From assembly GCA_963823535.1 (NCBI GenBank), contig CAWGLZ010000006.1, positions 310,001-374,000 on the forward strand: a stretch of DNA of 64,000 nucleotides, in the 5' to 3' direction. Both the position numbers and the translations under genes were made by a program. The DNA comes from RPQJ01 sp963823535. Lineage in GTDB: Bacteria; Pseudomonadota; Gammaproteobacteria; Steroidobacterales; Steroidobacteraceae. The notes beneath the pieces are model-generated. The model was given only the letters and a program-made list of their open reading frames with translations, did not search any database and had not been told where the DNA came from. Below, piece by piece: positions 9,734 through 18,244 of this stretch. The first letter of the stretch is position 1. Each line of letters opens with the position of its first letter.

Positions 9734-9752
9734 CCAGAACGAAGCGGGGCCG

Positions 9753-11027
9753 ATGTACTCCCAGTGTCCGGAATGCCAGACGCGCTTTCGCGTGACGGCC
9801 GAAGCGTTGCGTACGGCCCGTGGCACGGTGCGCTGCGGGCGGTGCGGGACCGCCTTTGACGCGCTCGCGAGGCTGAGCGACACCATTCCACCGACAGTAC
9901 GCGAGCCGGTCAGCGCCCCGTTTGCACTGATCGGCGACGCGGACGCCGTGCAGGCCGCGGCCTCTGCCACCGAGTATCACTTCTCCGCGGAAGACCTCGA
10001 GCGGGTCTTCATCGACGCCCGCGACTGGCCGGGGCGCCACCCACTCGTCCCGCGCACACCGGCAGATGACGGTGAGCCGGGCGACGGCGAGACCGCCGAG
10101 CCGGTCGTGGTCCAGGAAGGCACAGTCGTCGAGGACATCACCCTCGAGGGCGAAGCCGCCAGCGATGCCCCGACGACCGGGCAGCGGGCCGAAGCAATCG
10201 AGCGGGATGCGACCGACGAAGTCGAGATCCTGGACTACGTGCCGGACTCCGCCTATCCGGACGAGGACGAGGTCGCCCCGATCCGTCCGGCCGTCAATTG
10301 GAGGGAAGCCTCGCTCGAGACCGTGCTCGAACCGCAGCCGAGCGAGGTCGCGGGCTCGTCGGAGCCGCCGATCTTCCCACAGGAGAAGCCGGGCGAGCCG
10401 GAGCCGCCGCCGGCGGACCTGCACGAGCAGCGCGAACCGGCGCCCCTGTCGGCGCAGCGCTGGCGTCCGCCCGCTGAAGAACTCCTGCCCGAACCGGTCG
10501 CTGGGACATCCGCCTGGCGGACCCTCGCCTGGACGGCAGGAAGCCTCGCGCTCGCGCTGGTGCTGGTCGTGCAGCTGGTGAACTATTACCGTCAGGATCT
10601 CGTGCGTCATCCACAGCTCGGCCCCCCGCTGCGGGCGGCCTACGCGCGCACGGGCGTGCCGCTGCTGCCGAACTGGGACCTCGCGGCGTTCGAGCTGCGC
10701 CAGTGGGGCAACGAGGCGAACGCGGCGGCCGACGGCCGCATGGTGGTGCGCGCGAGCCTGAGCAACCGGGCCCGCTTCGCGCAGCCGCACCCGATCCTGC
10801 GCCTCGAACTCGAGGATCGCTACGGCGCCACGGTTGCCAGCCGCGACTTCGAGCCGGCCGACTACCTGAAGAACCCGTCGCAGGCGTCACGCCTGCTCGC
10901 CCCCGGCGCGACGACGGAAGCCGAGTTGCTGCTCGCCGATCCCGGCCGCGAGGCCGTGGGCTACCGGCTCGACGTCTGCCTGCGCGAGTCGGAGCGGCTG
11001 TTGCGCTGCGCCACCGGCCCGGGCTGA
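9753..11027 (+). CDS. Zinc-ribbon and DUF3426 membrane protein
   Basis: A 424-residue protein of unknown function in a conserved position between prmA and dusB. The N-terminus is an MJ0042-type zinc ribbon with CPEC and CGRC pairs. A long acidic, proline-rich linker (about residues 50-245) follows, then one membrane helix (SLALALVLVVQLV, near residue 270) and a C-terminal DUF3426 domain. In known relatives the ribbon faces the cytoplasm and DUF3426 the periplasm. The start is the ATG just after the prmA stop. Confidence 0.88.
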   Translation: MYSQCPECQTRFRVTAEALRTARGTVRCGRCGTAFDALARLSDTIPPTVREPVSAPFALIGDADAVQAAASATEYHFSAEDLERVFIDARDWPGRHPLVPRTPADDGEPGDGETAEPVVVQEGTVVEDITLEGEAASDAPTTGQRAEAIERDATDEVEILDYVPDSAYPDEDEVAPIRPAVNWREASLETVLEPQPSEVAGSSEPPIFPQEKPGEPEPPPADLHEQREPAPLSAQRWRPPAEELLPEPVAGTSAWRTLAWTAGSLALALVLVVQLVNYYRQDLVRHPQLGPPLRAAYARTGVPLLPNWDLAAFELRQWGNEANAAADGRMVVRASLSNRARFAQPHPILRLELEDRYGATVASRDFEPADYLKNPSQASRLLAPGATTEAELLLADPGREAVGYRLDVCLRESERLLRCATGPG

Positions 11028-11032
11028 CGGCG

Positions 11033-12031
11033 GTGGACGCAATTCGCATCGGTCCTCACCGGCTGGACGGCCGGGTCCTGCTGGCGCCGATGGCAGGCGT
11101 CACCGACCTGCCGTTCCGCCGCCTCTGCCGGCGCATGGGCGCCGCGCTGGCGGCCGGCGAAATGCTCTCGGCCGACGTCCGGCTGTGGAACACCGCGGAG
11201 TCGCGCCGGCGCCGCGACCACGCCGGCGAGCCGGGCCCACGCGTGGTGCAGATCGCCGGTGGCGACGCGCAGATGATGGCCGACGCGGCCCGCCGCAACG
11301 CCGATGCCGGGGCCGAGATCATCGACATCAACATGGGTTGCCCGGCGAAGAAGGTCTGCAACAAGGACGCGGGCTCGGCCCTGCTGCGGGACGAGGCGCT
11401 CGTCGCCGACATCCTCGAGGCGACGGTGCGCGCCGTCAGCGTGCCGGTGACGCTCAAGATCCGCACCGGCTGGGCACCGGCGGACCGCAACGGCGTGCGC
11501 ATCGCGCGCATCGCCGAGTCCGCGGGCATCCAGGCCCTGGCCGTGCACGGTCGCACGCGTGCCTGCCGTTTCGAGGGCGAGGCGGAGTACGCCATCATCG
11601 CCGCGATCAAGCGCGCGGTCGGCATCCCGGTGATTGCGAACGGCGACATCGACTCGCCGCGCAAGGCGGCGAGCGTCCTGGCGCAGACCGGGGCAGATGC
11701 CGTCATGATCGGGCGGGCTGCGCAGGGCCGACCGTGGATCTTCCGCGAGGTCGAGGCGGTGCTGGACGGACGCACACCGCCGCCTCCGCCCGCCCCGGGC
11801 GAGGTGCGTGATATCATGCTCGCCCATTTGCGCGATTTATACGACTTCTACGGCCCGTCGGCCGGGGTCAGAATCGCGCGCAAGCATATTGGCTGGTATT
11901 GCCGGGAGCGCCCGCAGGCGCTGGCCTTCCGTCAGTCCGTGATGCAGGTGGAGTCGGCCGACGGCCAGCTCGCCCGGGTGCGCGAATACTTCGATGCGCT
12001 CGGCGATGAATCGTCCGCAGCGGCCGCCTGA
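11033..12031 (+). CDS. dusB: tRNA-dihydrouridine synthase B
   Basis: FMN-dependent reduction of uridine to dihydrouridine in tRNA. The 332-residue TIM-barrel protein starts at a GTG five bases after the previous stop. Typical motifs are LAPMAGVTDLPFR, DINMGCPAKKVCNKDAGSALL with the catalytic Cys, LKIRTGW, VHGRTRAC, and NGDID followed by MIGRAAQGRPW. It is upstream of fis, as in E. coli, where the two are co-transcribed. Confidence 0.98.
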   Translation: MDAIRIGPHRLDGRVLLAPMAGVTDLPFRRLCRRMGAALAAGEMLSADVRLWNTAESRRRRDHAGEPGPRVVQIAGGDAQMMADAARRNADAGAEIIDINMGCPAKKVCNKDAGSALLRDEALVADILEATVRAVSVPVTLKIRTGWAPADRNGVRIARIAESAGIQALAVHGRTRACRFEGEAEYAIIAAIKRAVGIPVIANGDIDSPRKAASVLAQTGADAVMIGRAAQGRPWIFREVEAVLDGRTPPPPPAPGEVRDIMLAHLRDLYDFYGPSAGVRIARKHIGWYCRERPQALAFRQSVMQVESADGQLARVREYFDALGDESSAAAA

Positions 12032-12068
12032 TTTGCGCACGCCGGCCGCAGAACGAGGACGGGGGCCC

Positions 12069-12365
12069 ATGGCGCCGCGCAAGAAGACACGCAGTCGCCG
12101 CGAAACGCGACCGGCAACTCACCCGGCGGGACGTGCAATACCGTTGCGCTCGCATACCGAGCAGGCGCTCGACAGTTATTTCGCCAGCCTGAACGGGCAT
12201 GCCCCGGGACATCTCTACGAACTGGTCATGCGCGAAGTCGAGGAACCGCTGTTCCGCGCGGTGCTGGACTACGCCGATGGCAACCAGAGCCGCGCGGCCG
12301 ACATCCTCGGCATCAACCGCGGCACGCTGCGCAAGAAGCTCAAGAACTACGGCATTTCCGCCTGA
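12069..12365 (+). CDS. fis: DNA-binding protein Fis
   Basis: Nucleoid-associated homodimer that bends DNA and activates stable RNA promoters. With the ATG at 12069 (purine-rich AGGACGGGGG upstream) the product is 98 residues, the same as E. coli Fis. The C-terminal helix-turn-helix is clear: GNQSRAADILGINRGTLRKK. The N-terminus is rich in Arg and Lys and diverges from E. coli. It lies in the dusB-fis order and leads into purH. Confidence 0.96.
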   Translation: MAPRKKTRSRRETRPATHPAGRAIPLRSHTEQALDSYFASLNGHAPGHLYELVMREVEEPLFRAVLDYADGNQSRAADILGINRGTLRKKLKNYGISA

Positions 12366-12385
12366 GCGGCCGAAGGGATTCGACC

Positions 12386-13948
12386 ATGAGCCAAACGATC
12401 CGCCGGGCGCTCCTGAGCGTCTCGAACAAGGAGGGGGTGCTCGAGTTCGCGCGGGCCCTGCGCAGCCGCGGCGTGACCATCCTCTCCACCGGCGGCACGG
12501 CCACGCTGCTGCGCGAGGACGGCATCGAGGTCACGGACGTGGCGACCGTGACCGGCTTCCCGGAGATCATGGACGGCCGCGTCAAGACGCTGCACCCCGC
12601 AATCCACGGCGGGCTGCTCGGCCGTCGCGGCAAGGACGACGCGGTGATGGCCGAGCACGGCATCGAGGCCATCGACCTCGTCGCGGTCAATCTCTATCCG
12701 TTCGCGGCGACGATCGCCCGGCCGGAATGCACGTTCGAGGATGCGGTCGAGAACATCGACATCGGCGGCCCGGCCATGGTGCGCGCCTCGGCCAAGAACC
12801 ACGACCGGGTGACGGTCGTGGTGGACCCGCTGGACTACGGCACCGTGCTCGCGGAGATCGACCGCGAGGGCGGTGGCGTCTCGGCCGACACCCGCCTGCG
12901 ACTCGCGACCAAGGCCTTCGCCCATACAGCGCAATACGACGCCGCAGTCGCAAAATACCTCGATCGCGCGACGCGGGCGCCGGCCGGTGAGTTTCCGGAC
13001 CTGCTCGCCCTGCAGTTCCGCAAGCGTTTCGACCTGCGCTATGGCGAGAACCCGCACCAGCGGGCGGCGTTCTACGTCGCCAACGACAGCCAGGGCGCCT
13101 CGGTCGGCTCGGCATCGCAGCTGCAGGGCAAGGAACTCTCCTTCAACAACCTCGCGGACGCGGACACGGCGTTCGAATGCGTACGCCAGTTCGACGCGCC
13201 GGCATGCGTGATCGTGAAGCACGCCAACCCGTGCGGCGTCGCGGTCGGTCCCAGCCTGCGCGAGGCGTACGACCGGGCCTTCCGCACGGATCCCACGTCC
13301 GCCTTCGGCGGCATCATCGCCATCAACCGCCCGCTCGACGGCGAGACGGCGCGCGCCATCGTCGAGCGGCAGTTCGTCGAGGTGATCGTTGCGCCAGCCG
13401 CCGAGGCAGAGGCGCGCGAGGCCTGTGCGCGGAAGGAGAACGTGCGGCTGCTGGTGACAGGCGGAGTCGCGCCGAGCAATTCGCAGTACGAGATCCGCAG
13501 CCTCAACGGCGGCCTGCTGCTGCAGACGCGCGACGAGGCCACGGTGACGCGCGACGCGCTGCAGGTCGTGACCCGGCGCGCGCCCACGGCCGGCGAACTC
13601 GCGGACCTGTTCTTCGCCTGGCAGGTCTGCAAGTACGTCAAGTCGAACGCCATCGTCTTCGCCCGGGACGGCATGACCATCGGCATCGGCGCAGGCCAGA
13701 TGAGCCGCGTCGTGTCGACGCGGATCGCCGCGATGAAGGCACGCGACGAAGGGCTGGAACCGCGCGGCTCGGTGATGGCCTCCGACGCATTCTTCCCGTT
13801 CCGCGACGGGCTCGATGCCGCGGCGGAGCATGGCATCGTCGCGGTCATCCAGCCCGGCGGCTCCAAGCGCGACCCGGAAGTAATCGCCGCGGCCGACGAG
13901 CACGGCATCGCCATGGTATTCACGGGCATGCGGCATTTCAGGCACTGA
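12386..13948 (+). CDS. purH: Bifunctional AICAR transformylase / IMP cyclohydrolase
   Basis: Final two steps of purine synthesis. The 520-residue protein has an N-terminal cyclohydrolase domain (ALLSVSNKEGVLEFA; STGGTA; GRVKTLHPAIHGGLL) and a C-terminal transformylase domain with GENPHQRAAFY, VKHANPCGVAVG and the final GGSKRDPEVIAAADEHGIAM. AAGGGA precedes the ATG. It follows fis by 20 bases, and purD begins immediately after its stop. Confidence 0.99.
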   Translation: MSQTIRRALLSVSNKEGVLEFARALRSRGVTILSTGGTATLLREDGIEVTDVATVTGFPEIMDGRVKTLHPAIHGGLLGRRGKDDAVMAEHGIEAIDLVAVNLYPFAATIARPECTFEDAVENIDIGGPAMVRASAKNHDRVTVVVDPLDYGTVLAEIDREGGGVSADTRLRLATKAFAHTAQYDAAVAKYLDRATRAPAGEFPDLLALQFRKRFDLRYGENPHQRAAFYVANDSQGASVGSASQLQGKELSFNNLADADTAFECVRQFDAPACVIVKHANPCGVAVGPSLREAYDRAFRTDPTSAFGGIIAINRPLDGETARAIVERQFVEVIVAPAAEAEAREACARKENVRLLVTGGVAPSNSQYEIRSLNGGLLLQTRDEATVTRDALQVVTRRAPTAGELADLFFAWQVCKYVKSNAIVFARDGMTIGIGAGQMSRVVSTRIAAMKARDEGLEPRGSVMASDAFFPFRDGLDAAAEHGIVAVIQPGGSKRDPEVIAAADEHGIAMVFTGMRHFRH

Positions 13949-15277
13949 ATGAAAGTCCTCGTCATCGGATCGGGCGGTCGCGAGCACGCGCTCGCCTGGA
14001 AGGTCGCGCAGTCGCCGCGGGTCTCCGAGGTGCACGTCGCGCCCGGCAACGCCGGCACCGCGTGCGAACCCCGCACCCGCAACGTGCCCATCGCCGCGGA
14101 AGACATCGACGGCCTGCTGCGGCACGCCCTCGCGGAGCAGATCGACCTCACGATCGTGGGGCCCGAGGGCCCGCTGGTGCTCGGCGTCAGCGACGCCTTC
14201 ACCGCCGCGGGACTGCGCTGCTTCGGACCGGGCCGCAAGGCCGCGCAACTCGAGGGGTCGAAGGCCTTCACCAAGGACTTCCTCCAGCGCCACGGCATTC
14301 CCACCGCCGCCTACGCGACCTTCAGCCGCGACAGTTTCGATCGCGACTGGGTGCGGGCGCAGCGGGCCCCGCTGGTCGTGAAGGCCGACGGTCTCGCGGC
14401 CGGCAAGGGCGTGGTGATCTGTGCCACCGCCGACGAGGCCGTCGAGACCACCGAGGCCATGTTCTCCGGGCGCTTCGGCAAGGCCGGCGATACCGTCGTC
14501 ATCGAGGAGTTCCTGGACGGCGAGGAGGCGAGCTTCATCGCCATGGTGGACGGTGAGCACGTGCTGCCGCTCGCCACCTCGCAGGACCACAAGCGCCTGC
14601 GCGACGGCGACCAGGGTCCCAACACGGGCGGCATGGGCGCCTACTCGCCGGCCCCCGTCGTCACGCCCGCGCTGCACGAGCGCGTGATGCACGAAGTGAT
14701 GTGGCCGACCGTCCGCGCGCTCGCCGCCGAGGGCACGCCCTACCTCGGGTTCCTCTATGCGGGCCTGATGATCGGGCCCGACGGCACGCCAAAGGTGCTC
14801 GAGTTCAATTGCCGGTTCGGCGATCCGGAGACCCAGCCCATCCTCGCGCGCATGCGCTCCGACCTCACGACCCTGTGCGACGCGGCCCTCGACGCGCGCC
14901 TCGCGAAGGTCGACGTGGACTGGGATCCGCGCGCCGCCGTCGGCGTCGTTCTCGCGGCCGCGGGCTATCCGGAGACGGTCCGCAAGGGCGACGTCATCCA
15001 TGGGCTCGAGGCCGCCGCGAAACTGCCGGGCAAGGTGTTCCACGCCGGCACCGACCTGCGCGACGGACACGTGGTGACGAATGGTGGACGGGTGCTGTGC
15101 GCCGTCGGCCTCGGCGACAGTGTCGCAGCGGCGCAGGCGCAGGCCTATGCGCTGGTCGACTCAATCTGCTGGGATGGCCTGCAGTGCCGCCGGGACATCG
15201 GGTATCGCGCCATCGAGCGCGAACGCGCCGGACGGACGGACGCGGCTCTCAGCGCGCGCGGCGCTCGCGAGCCATGA
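13949..15277 (+). CDS. purD: Phosphoribosylamine-glycine ligase
   Basis: ATP-grasp ligase that joins glycine to phosphoribosylamine, the second step of purine synthesis. The 442-residue protein has MKVLVIGSGGREHALAWK, IVGPEGPLVLG, VVKADGLAAGKGV, DHKRLRDGDQGPNTGGMG and FNCRFGDPETQ. Its start codon abuts the purH stop, so the two are one transcription unit. Its last 29 bases overlap the convergent EamA gene. Confidence 0.99.
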   Translation: MKVLVIGSGGREHALAWKVAQSPRVSEVHVAPGNAGTACEPRTRNVPIAAEDIDGLLRHALAEQIDLTIVGPEGPLVLGVSDAFTAAGLRCFGPGRKAAQLEGSKAFTKDFLQRHGIPTAAYATFSRDSFDRDWVRAQRAPLVVKADGLAAGKGVVICATADEAVETTEAMFSGRFGKAGDTVVIEEFLDGEEASFIAMVDGEHVLPLATSQDHKRLRDGDQGPNTGGMGAYSPAPVVTPALHERVMHEVMWPTVRALAAEGTPYLGFLYAGLMIGPDGTPKVLEFNCRFGDPETQPILARMRSDLTTLCDAALDARLAKVDVDWDPRAAVGVVLAAAGYPETVRKGDVIHGLEAAAKLPGKVFHAGTDLRDGHVVTNGGRVLCAVGLGDSVAAAQAQAYALVDSICWDGLQCRRDIGYRAIERERAGRTDAALSARGAREP

Positions 15278-16109
15278 GGTAGAGACCGGCGGCCACGACG
15301 ACGGCGCCGCCGATCACCGTCGCGGGGCCGGGCAGGACACCCCAGACGACCAGGTCGAGACCGACGCCCCACAGCAGGGCCGTGTACTCGAAGGGCGCGA
15401 CCACCGACGCCGGCGCGGCGCGGAACGCCGCCGTGATGAGGTGCTGGCCGATCGTTCCGGTGACGCCCACGCCGATCATCAGCCAGGCGTGCTCCGCGAG
15501 CAGCTCGTGCCAGCCGGGAATGGCCAGCAATCCTGCCCCGAACGCCAGGAAGGCCGTGAACCAGAACACCATGCTCTCGGCGGTGTCCGTGCGGGCCAGC
15601 AGCCTCAGGCTGACCGAGGCGATGACGTAGCAGACCATGGCCACCACCGCAGCCACCGCCCCGACCGAGACCCACTCCCCGGGCTCCGGACGCAGCATCA
15701 GCAGGACACCGAGCAGTCCCACCAGGACCGCGGCCCACTGGGCACCGGCGACCTGCTCGCCGAGCATGGGCACCGACACCGCCACGATCAGCAGCGGCGC
15801 AAACATGAAGATCGAGTAGGTGACCGCGAGCGAGGACTCCCGGACCGCGTAGACGAAGGCCGTCAGCATGACGACCGACAGGACGCCGCGCAGGAGGTGC
15901 AGGCGCAGGTTGACCGGCCTGAGCCGGGCCAGGCGGCGCCGCATCAGGATCGGCAGCAGGATGAAAGGCAGCGACATCGCGCCGCGGAGGAAGCTCACCT
16001 GCATCGGCGGATAGTGCTCCGCCAGCAGCTTGAGCTGCGCGTCCATGAAAGAGAACGCGGCGACGGCCGCGGCCATCGCAAGTACGCCCTTGAGGTTGCC
16101 TGGCTGCAT
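15249..16109 (-). CDS. EamA/DMT-family membrane transporter
   Basis: A 286-residue integral membrane protein with about ten predicted helices in two homologous halves, the drug/metabolite transporter layout. The first half has the family pattern SFLRGAMSLPFI and the second PFEYTALLWG. Substrates of this family range from amino acids to metabolites, and the sequence does not say which applies here. It is convergent with purD, overlapping it by 29 bases, and lies downstream of rho on the same strand. Confidence 0.85.
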   Translation of the reverse strand: MQPGNLKGVLAMAAAVAAFSFMDAQLKLLAEHYPPMQVSFLRGAMSLPFILLPILMRRRLARLRPVNLRLHLLRGVLSVVMLTAFVYAVRESSLAVTYSIFMFAPLLIVAVSVPMLGEQVAGAQWAAVLVGLLGVLLMLRPEPGEWVSVGAVAAVVAMVCYVIASVSLRLLARTDTAESMVFWFTAFLAFGAGLLAIPGWHELLAEHAWLMIGVGVTGTIGQHLITAAFRAAPASVVAPFEYTALLWGVGLDLVVWGVLPGPATVIGGAVVVAAGLYLMARERRAR

Positions 16110-16164
16110 CGGGGATGCGTTGCGCCGCCGGTGGCGATGCGGGCGGCCCCGCGGGTCGACGCCC

Positions 16165-16184
16165 GGCGCCGGCGGTCCGGCGCC
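16165..16184. other. GC-rich hairpin after rho
   Basis: An 8-bp perfect stem GGCGCCGG / CCGGCGCC with a four-base loop, ten bases after the rho stop codon. It has no T-tract on either strand, so any role in ending rho transcription or protecting its 3' end is a guess. Confidence 0.4.
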
Positions 16185-16193
16185 GGCGCCTGA

Positions 16194-17627
16194 TCAGCGC
16201 TTCATGGTCTCGAAGAACTCGGCGTTGGTCTTGGTGTCGCGCATCTTGTCGATGAGGAACTCCGCGGCCGCGAGCTCGTCCATCGGGTGCAGCAGCTTGC
16301 GCAGGATCCAGATCTTCTGCAGCTCGTCCGGCGAGGTGATCAGTTCCTCGCGACGCGTGCCCGAGCGATTGATGTTGAACGCGGGATACACGCGCTTCTC
16401 GGCGATGCGGCGATCGAGGTGGATCTCGCTGTTGCCGGTGCCCTTGAACTCCTCGTAGATCACGTCGTCCATGCGCGAACCGGTGTCGATGAGCGCGGTC
16501 GCGAGGATCGTCAGGCTGCCGCCCTCCTCGATGTTGCGCGCGGCACCGAAGAAGCGTTTCGGACGCTGCAGGGCGTTCGCATCCACGCCGCCCGTCAGCA
16601 CCTTGCCGGAGCTCGGCACGACGGTGTTGTAGGCACGCGCCAGTCGCGTGATCGAATCGAGCAGGATGACCACGTCCTTCTTGTGCTCGACGAGGCGCTT
16701 GGCCTTCTCGATGACCATTTCGGCCACCTGCACGTGGCGGCTCGCGGGCTCGTCGAAGGTCGACGACACCACCTCGCCGCGCACGGTGCGGGTCATCTCG
16801 GTCACTTCCTCGGGCCGCTCGTCGATCAGCAGCACGATCAGGTACACCTCGGGGTGGTTGCCGGTGATCGAGTTGGCGATGTTCTGCAGCAGCATCGTCT
16901 TGCCGGCCTTGGGCGGCGAGACGATCAGGCCACGCTGGCCTTTGCCGAGCGGCGCGATCAGGTCGATCATGCGCGCCGTGAGATCCTCCGTGCTGCCCGT
17001 GCCGCGTTCCAGCTTGAAGCGCCTGGTCGGATGCAGCGGCGTCAGGTTCTCGAACAGTACCTTGCGGCGCGCGTTCTCCGGCGAGTCGAAGTTGATCTGC
17101 CCGACCTTGAGCAGCGCGAAGTAGCGTTCGCCGTCCTTCGGCGGGCGGATCAGGCCGGAGATGGTATCGCCGGTGCGCAGGTTGAAGCGGCGGATCTGCG
17201 ACGGGCTGATGTAGATGTCGTCCGGTCCCGCGAGATAGGAACCCTCGGGCGAACGCAGGAAGCCGAAGCCGTCCTGCAGGATCTCGAGCACGCCATCCCC
17301 GTAGATGTCCTCGCCGTTCCTCGCGTGGGCCTTGAGGATGGCGAAGATGATGTCCTGCTTGCGCGAACGGGCGAGGTTCTCCATGCCCATCTGCTGCGTG
17401 ACTTTGAGGAGCTCGGGGATCGGCTTGTGCTTGAGCTCCGAGAGGTTCATCGAGCGCCGGCTGGCCTCGAGTTCCTCCGGACTGATGACGTCGAGGTCCT
17501 CGCCCTCCAGGAAGTCGTCCGGCGGCAGCTCGTCCTGCCGTGGCCCGCGATTGCCGTCGGGCCCGCCGCCGCCGCGTCCGCGCTTGCTCGGCCGGTTGCG
17601 GCCCTGGTTACCCAGGTAGCCTCTCAC
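16194..17627 (-). CDS. rho: Transcription termination factor Rho
   Basis: Hexameric RNA helicase that ends transcription. The conserved body starts at MNLSELKHKPIPELL (an ATG at 17450) and matches E. coli Rho: cold-shock RNA-binding domain around DGFGFLRSPEGSYL, Walker A SPPKAGKTMLLQ, Walker B DVVILLDSITRLARAYN, then the C-terminal arginine finger region. I chose the GTG at 17627 because it overlaps the trxA stop (GTGA), which implies translational coupling, and because the 59 codons it adds encode a basic Gly/Arg-rich then acidic extension of the kind seen in other gammaproteobacterial Rho proteins. That gives 477 residues against 419 in E. coli. The ATG at 17450 is the alternative. Confidence 0.95.
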   Translation of the reverse strand: MRGYLGNQGRNRPSKRGRGGGGPDGNRGPRQDELPPDDFLEGEDLDVISPEELEASRRSMNLSELKHKPIPELLKVTQQMGMENLARSRKQDIIFAILKAHARNGEDIYGDGVLEILQDGFGFLRSPEGSYLAGPDDIYISPSQIRRFNLRTGDTISGLIRPPKDGERYFALLKVGQINFDSPENARRKVLFENLTPLHPTRRFKLERGTGSTEDLTARMIDLIAPLGKGQRGLIVSPPKAGKTMLLQNIANSITGNHPEVYLIVLLIDERPEEVTEMTRTVRGEVVSSTFDEPASRHVQVAEMVIEKAKRLVEHKKDVVILLDSITRLARAYNTVVPSSGKVLTGGVDANALQRPKRFFGAARNIEEGGSLTILATALIDTGSRMDDVIYEEFKGTGNSEIHLDRRIAEKRVYPAFNINRSGTRREELITSPDELQKIWILRKLLHPMDELAAAEFLIDKMRDTKTNAEFFETMKR

Positions 17628-17950
17628 AGCTTGCCGTCCAGGAACGCCGCCACGTCCGCCTTGCGGACGGCGCCGATCTTCTGGCCCTCCGCCTGGCCGT
17701 TCTTGAAGAGGATCAGGGTCGGGATGCCGCGTACGTTGAAGCGCATCGGCGTCTTCGGATTGTCGTCGACGTTCATCTTCGCGATGACGACGCGACCCTC
17801 GTACTCCGACGCGATCTCGTCGAGAAGGGGGGCGATCATCTTGCAGGGACCGCACCACTCGGCCCAGAAGTCGAGAAGCACTGGACGATCGGACTTGATC
17901 ACATCCTGCTCGAAGCTCGAGTCGGTGACGTGGATGATCTGCTGGCTCAC
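17624..17950 (-). CDS. trxA: Thioredoxin 1
   Basis: Cytoplasmic disulfide reductase of 108 residues with the canonical active site FWAEWCGPCKMIAP and the cis-Pro segment RGIPTLILFKNG. Its stop overlaps the rho GTG start by four bases. The rhlB helicase gene is divergent across a 294-base gap, the same arrangement as rhlB-trxA-rho in E. coli. It probably also feeds electrons to the DsbD encoded nearby. Confidence 0.98.
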   Translation of the reverse strand: MSQQIIHVTDSSFEQDVIKSDRPVLLDFWAEWCGPCKMIAPLLDEIASEYEGRVVIAKMNVDDNPKTPMRFNVRGIPTLILFKNGQAEGQKIGAVRKADVAAFLDGKL

Positions 17951-18244
17951 CAGAGACTACCTCCGCTGGCGTTGTTGGCTGGATTGAAAGGGTTTTGGGT
18001 TCGGGGTTGGGCGGACGGGCGCGAGTTATCGAGTGACGGCGCGATCCGCGTAAGGCACACTATTGCGAAAGCTGGTTGTCCCTGAGTTCTGGAGTCCCGG
18101 TGAGCCGGACGGGGGCGACGGGTCGTTCGGACCCGGCGAGCCGGCTTCACTTTTAGGCGGGAGCGGACTTGAGCCGCGAGTTCCAGCGTATTTGAACCCG
18201 CTTTTTGCGATTTTGCAAGACCACACTTCACGACAATCCACCTG
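17951..18244. other. Divergent trxA/rhlB intergenic region
   Basis: 294 bases between divergent trxA-rho and rhlB, so it must hold the promoters of both. It is less GC-rich near rhlB, with a TTGAAC followed by T-rich sequence at about 18192-18220 that could be part of the rhlB promoter. I find no convincing -10 match, terminator or coding potential. Confidence 0.5.
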
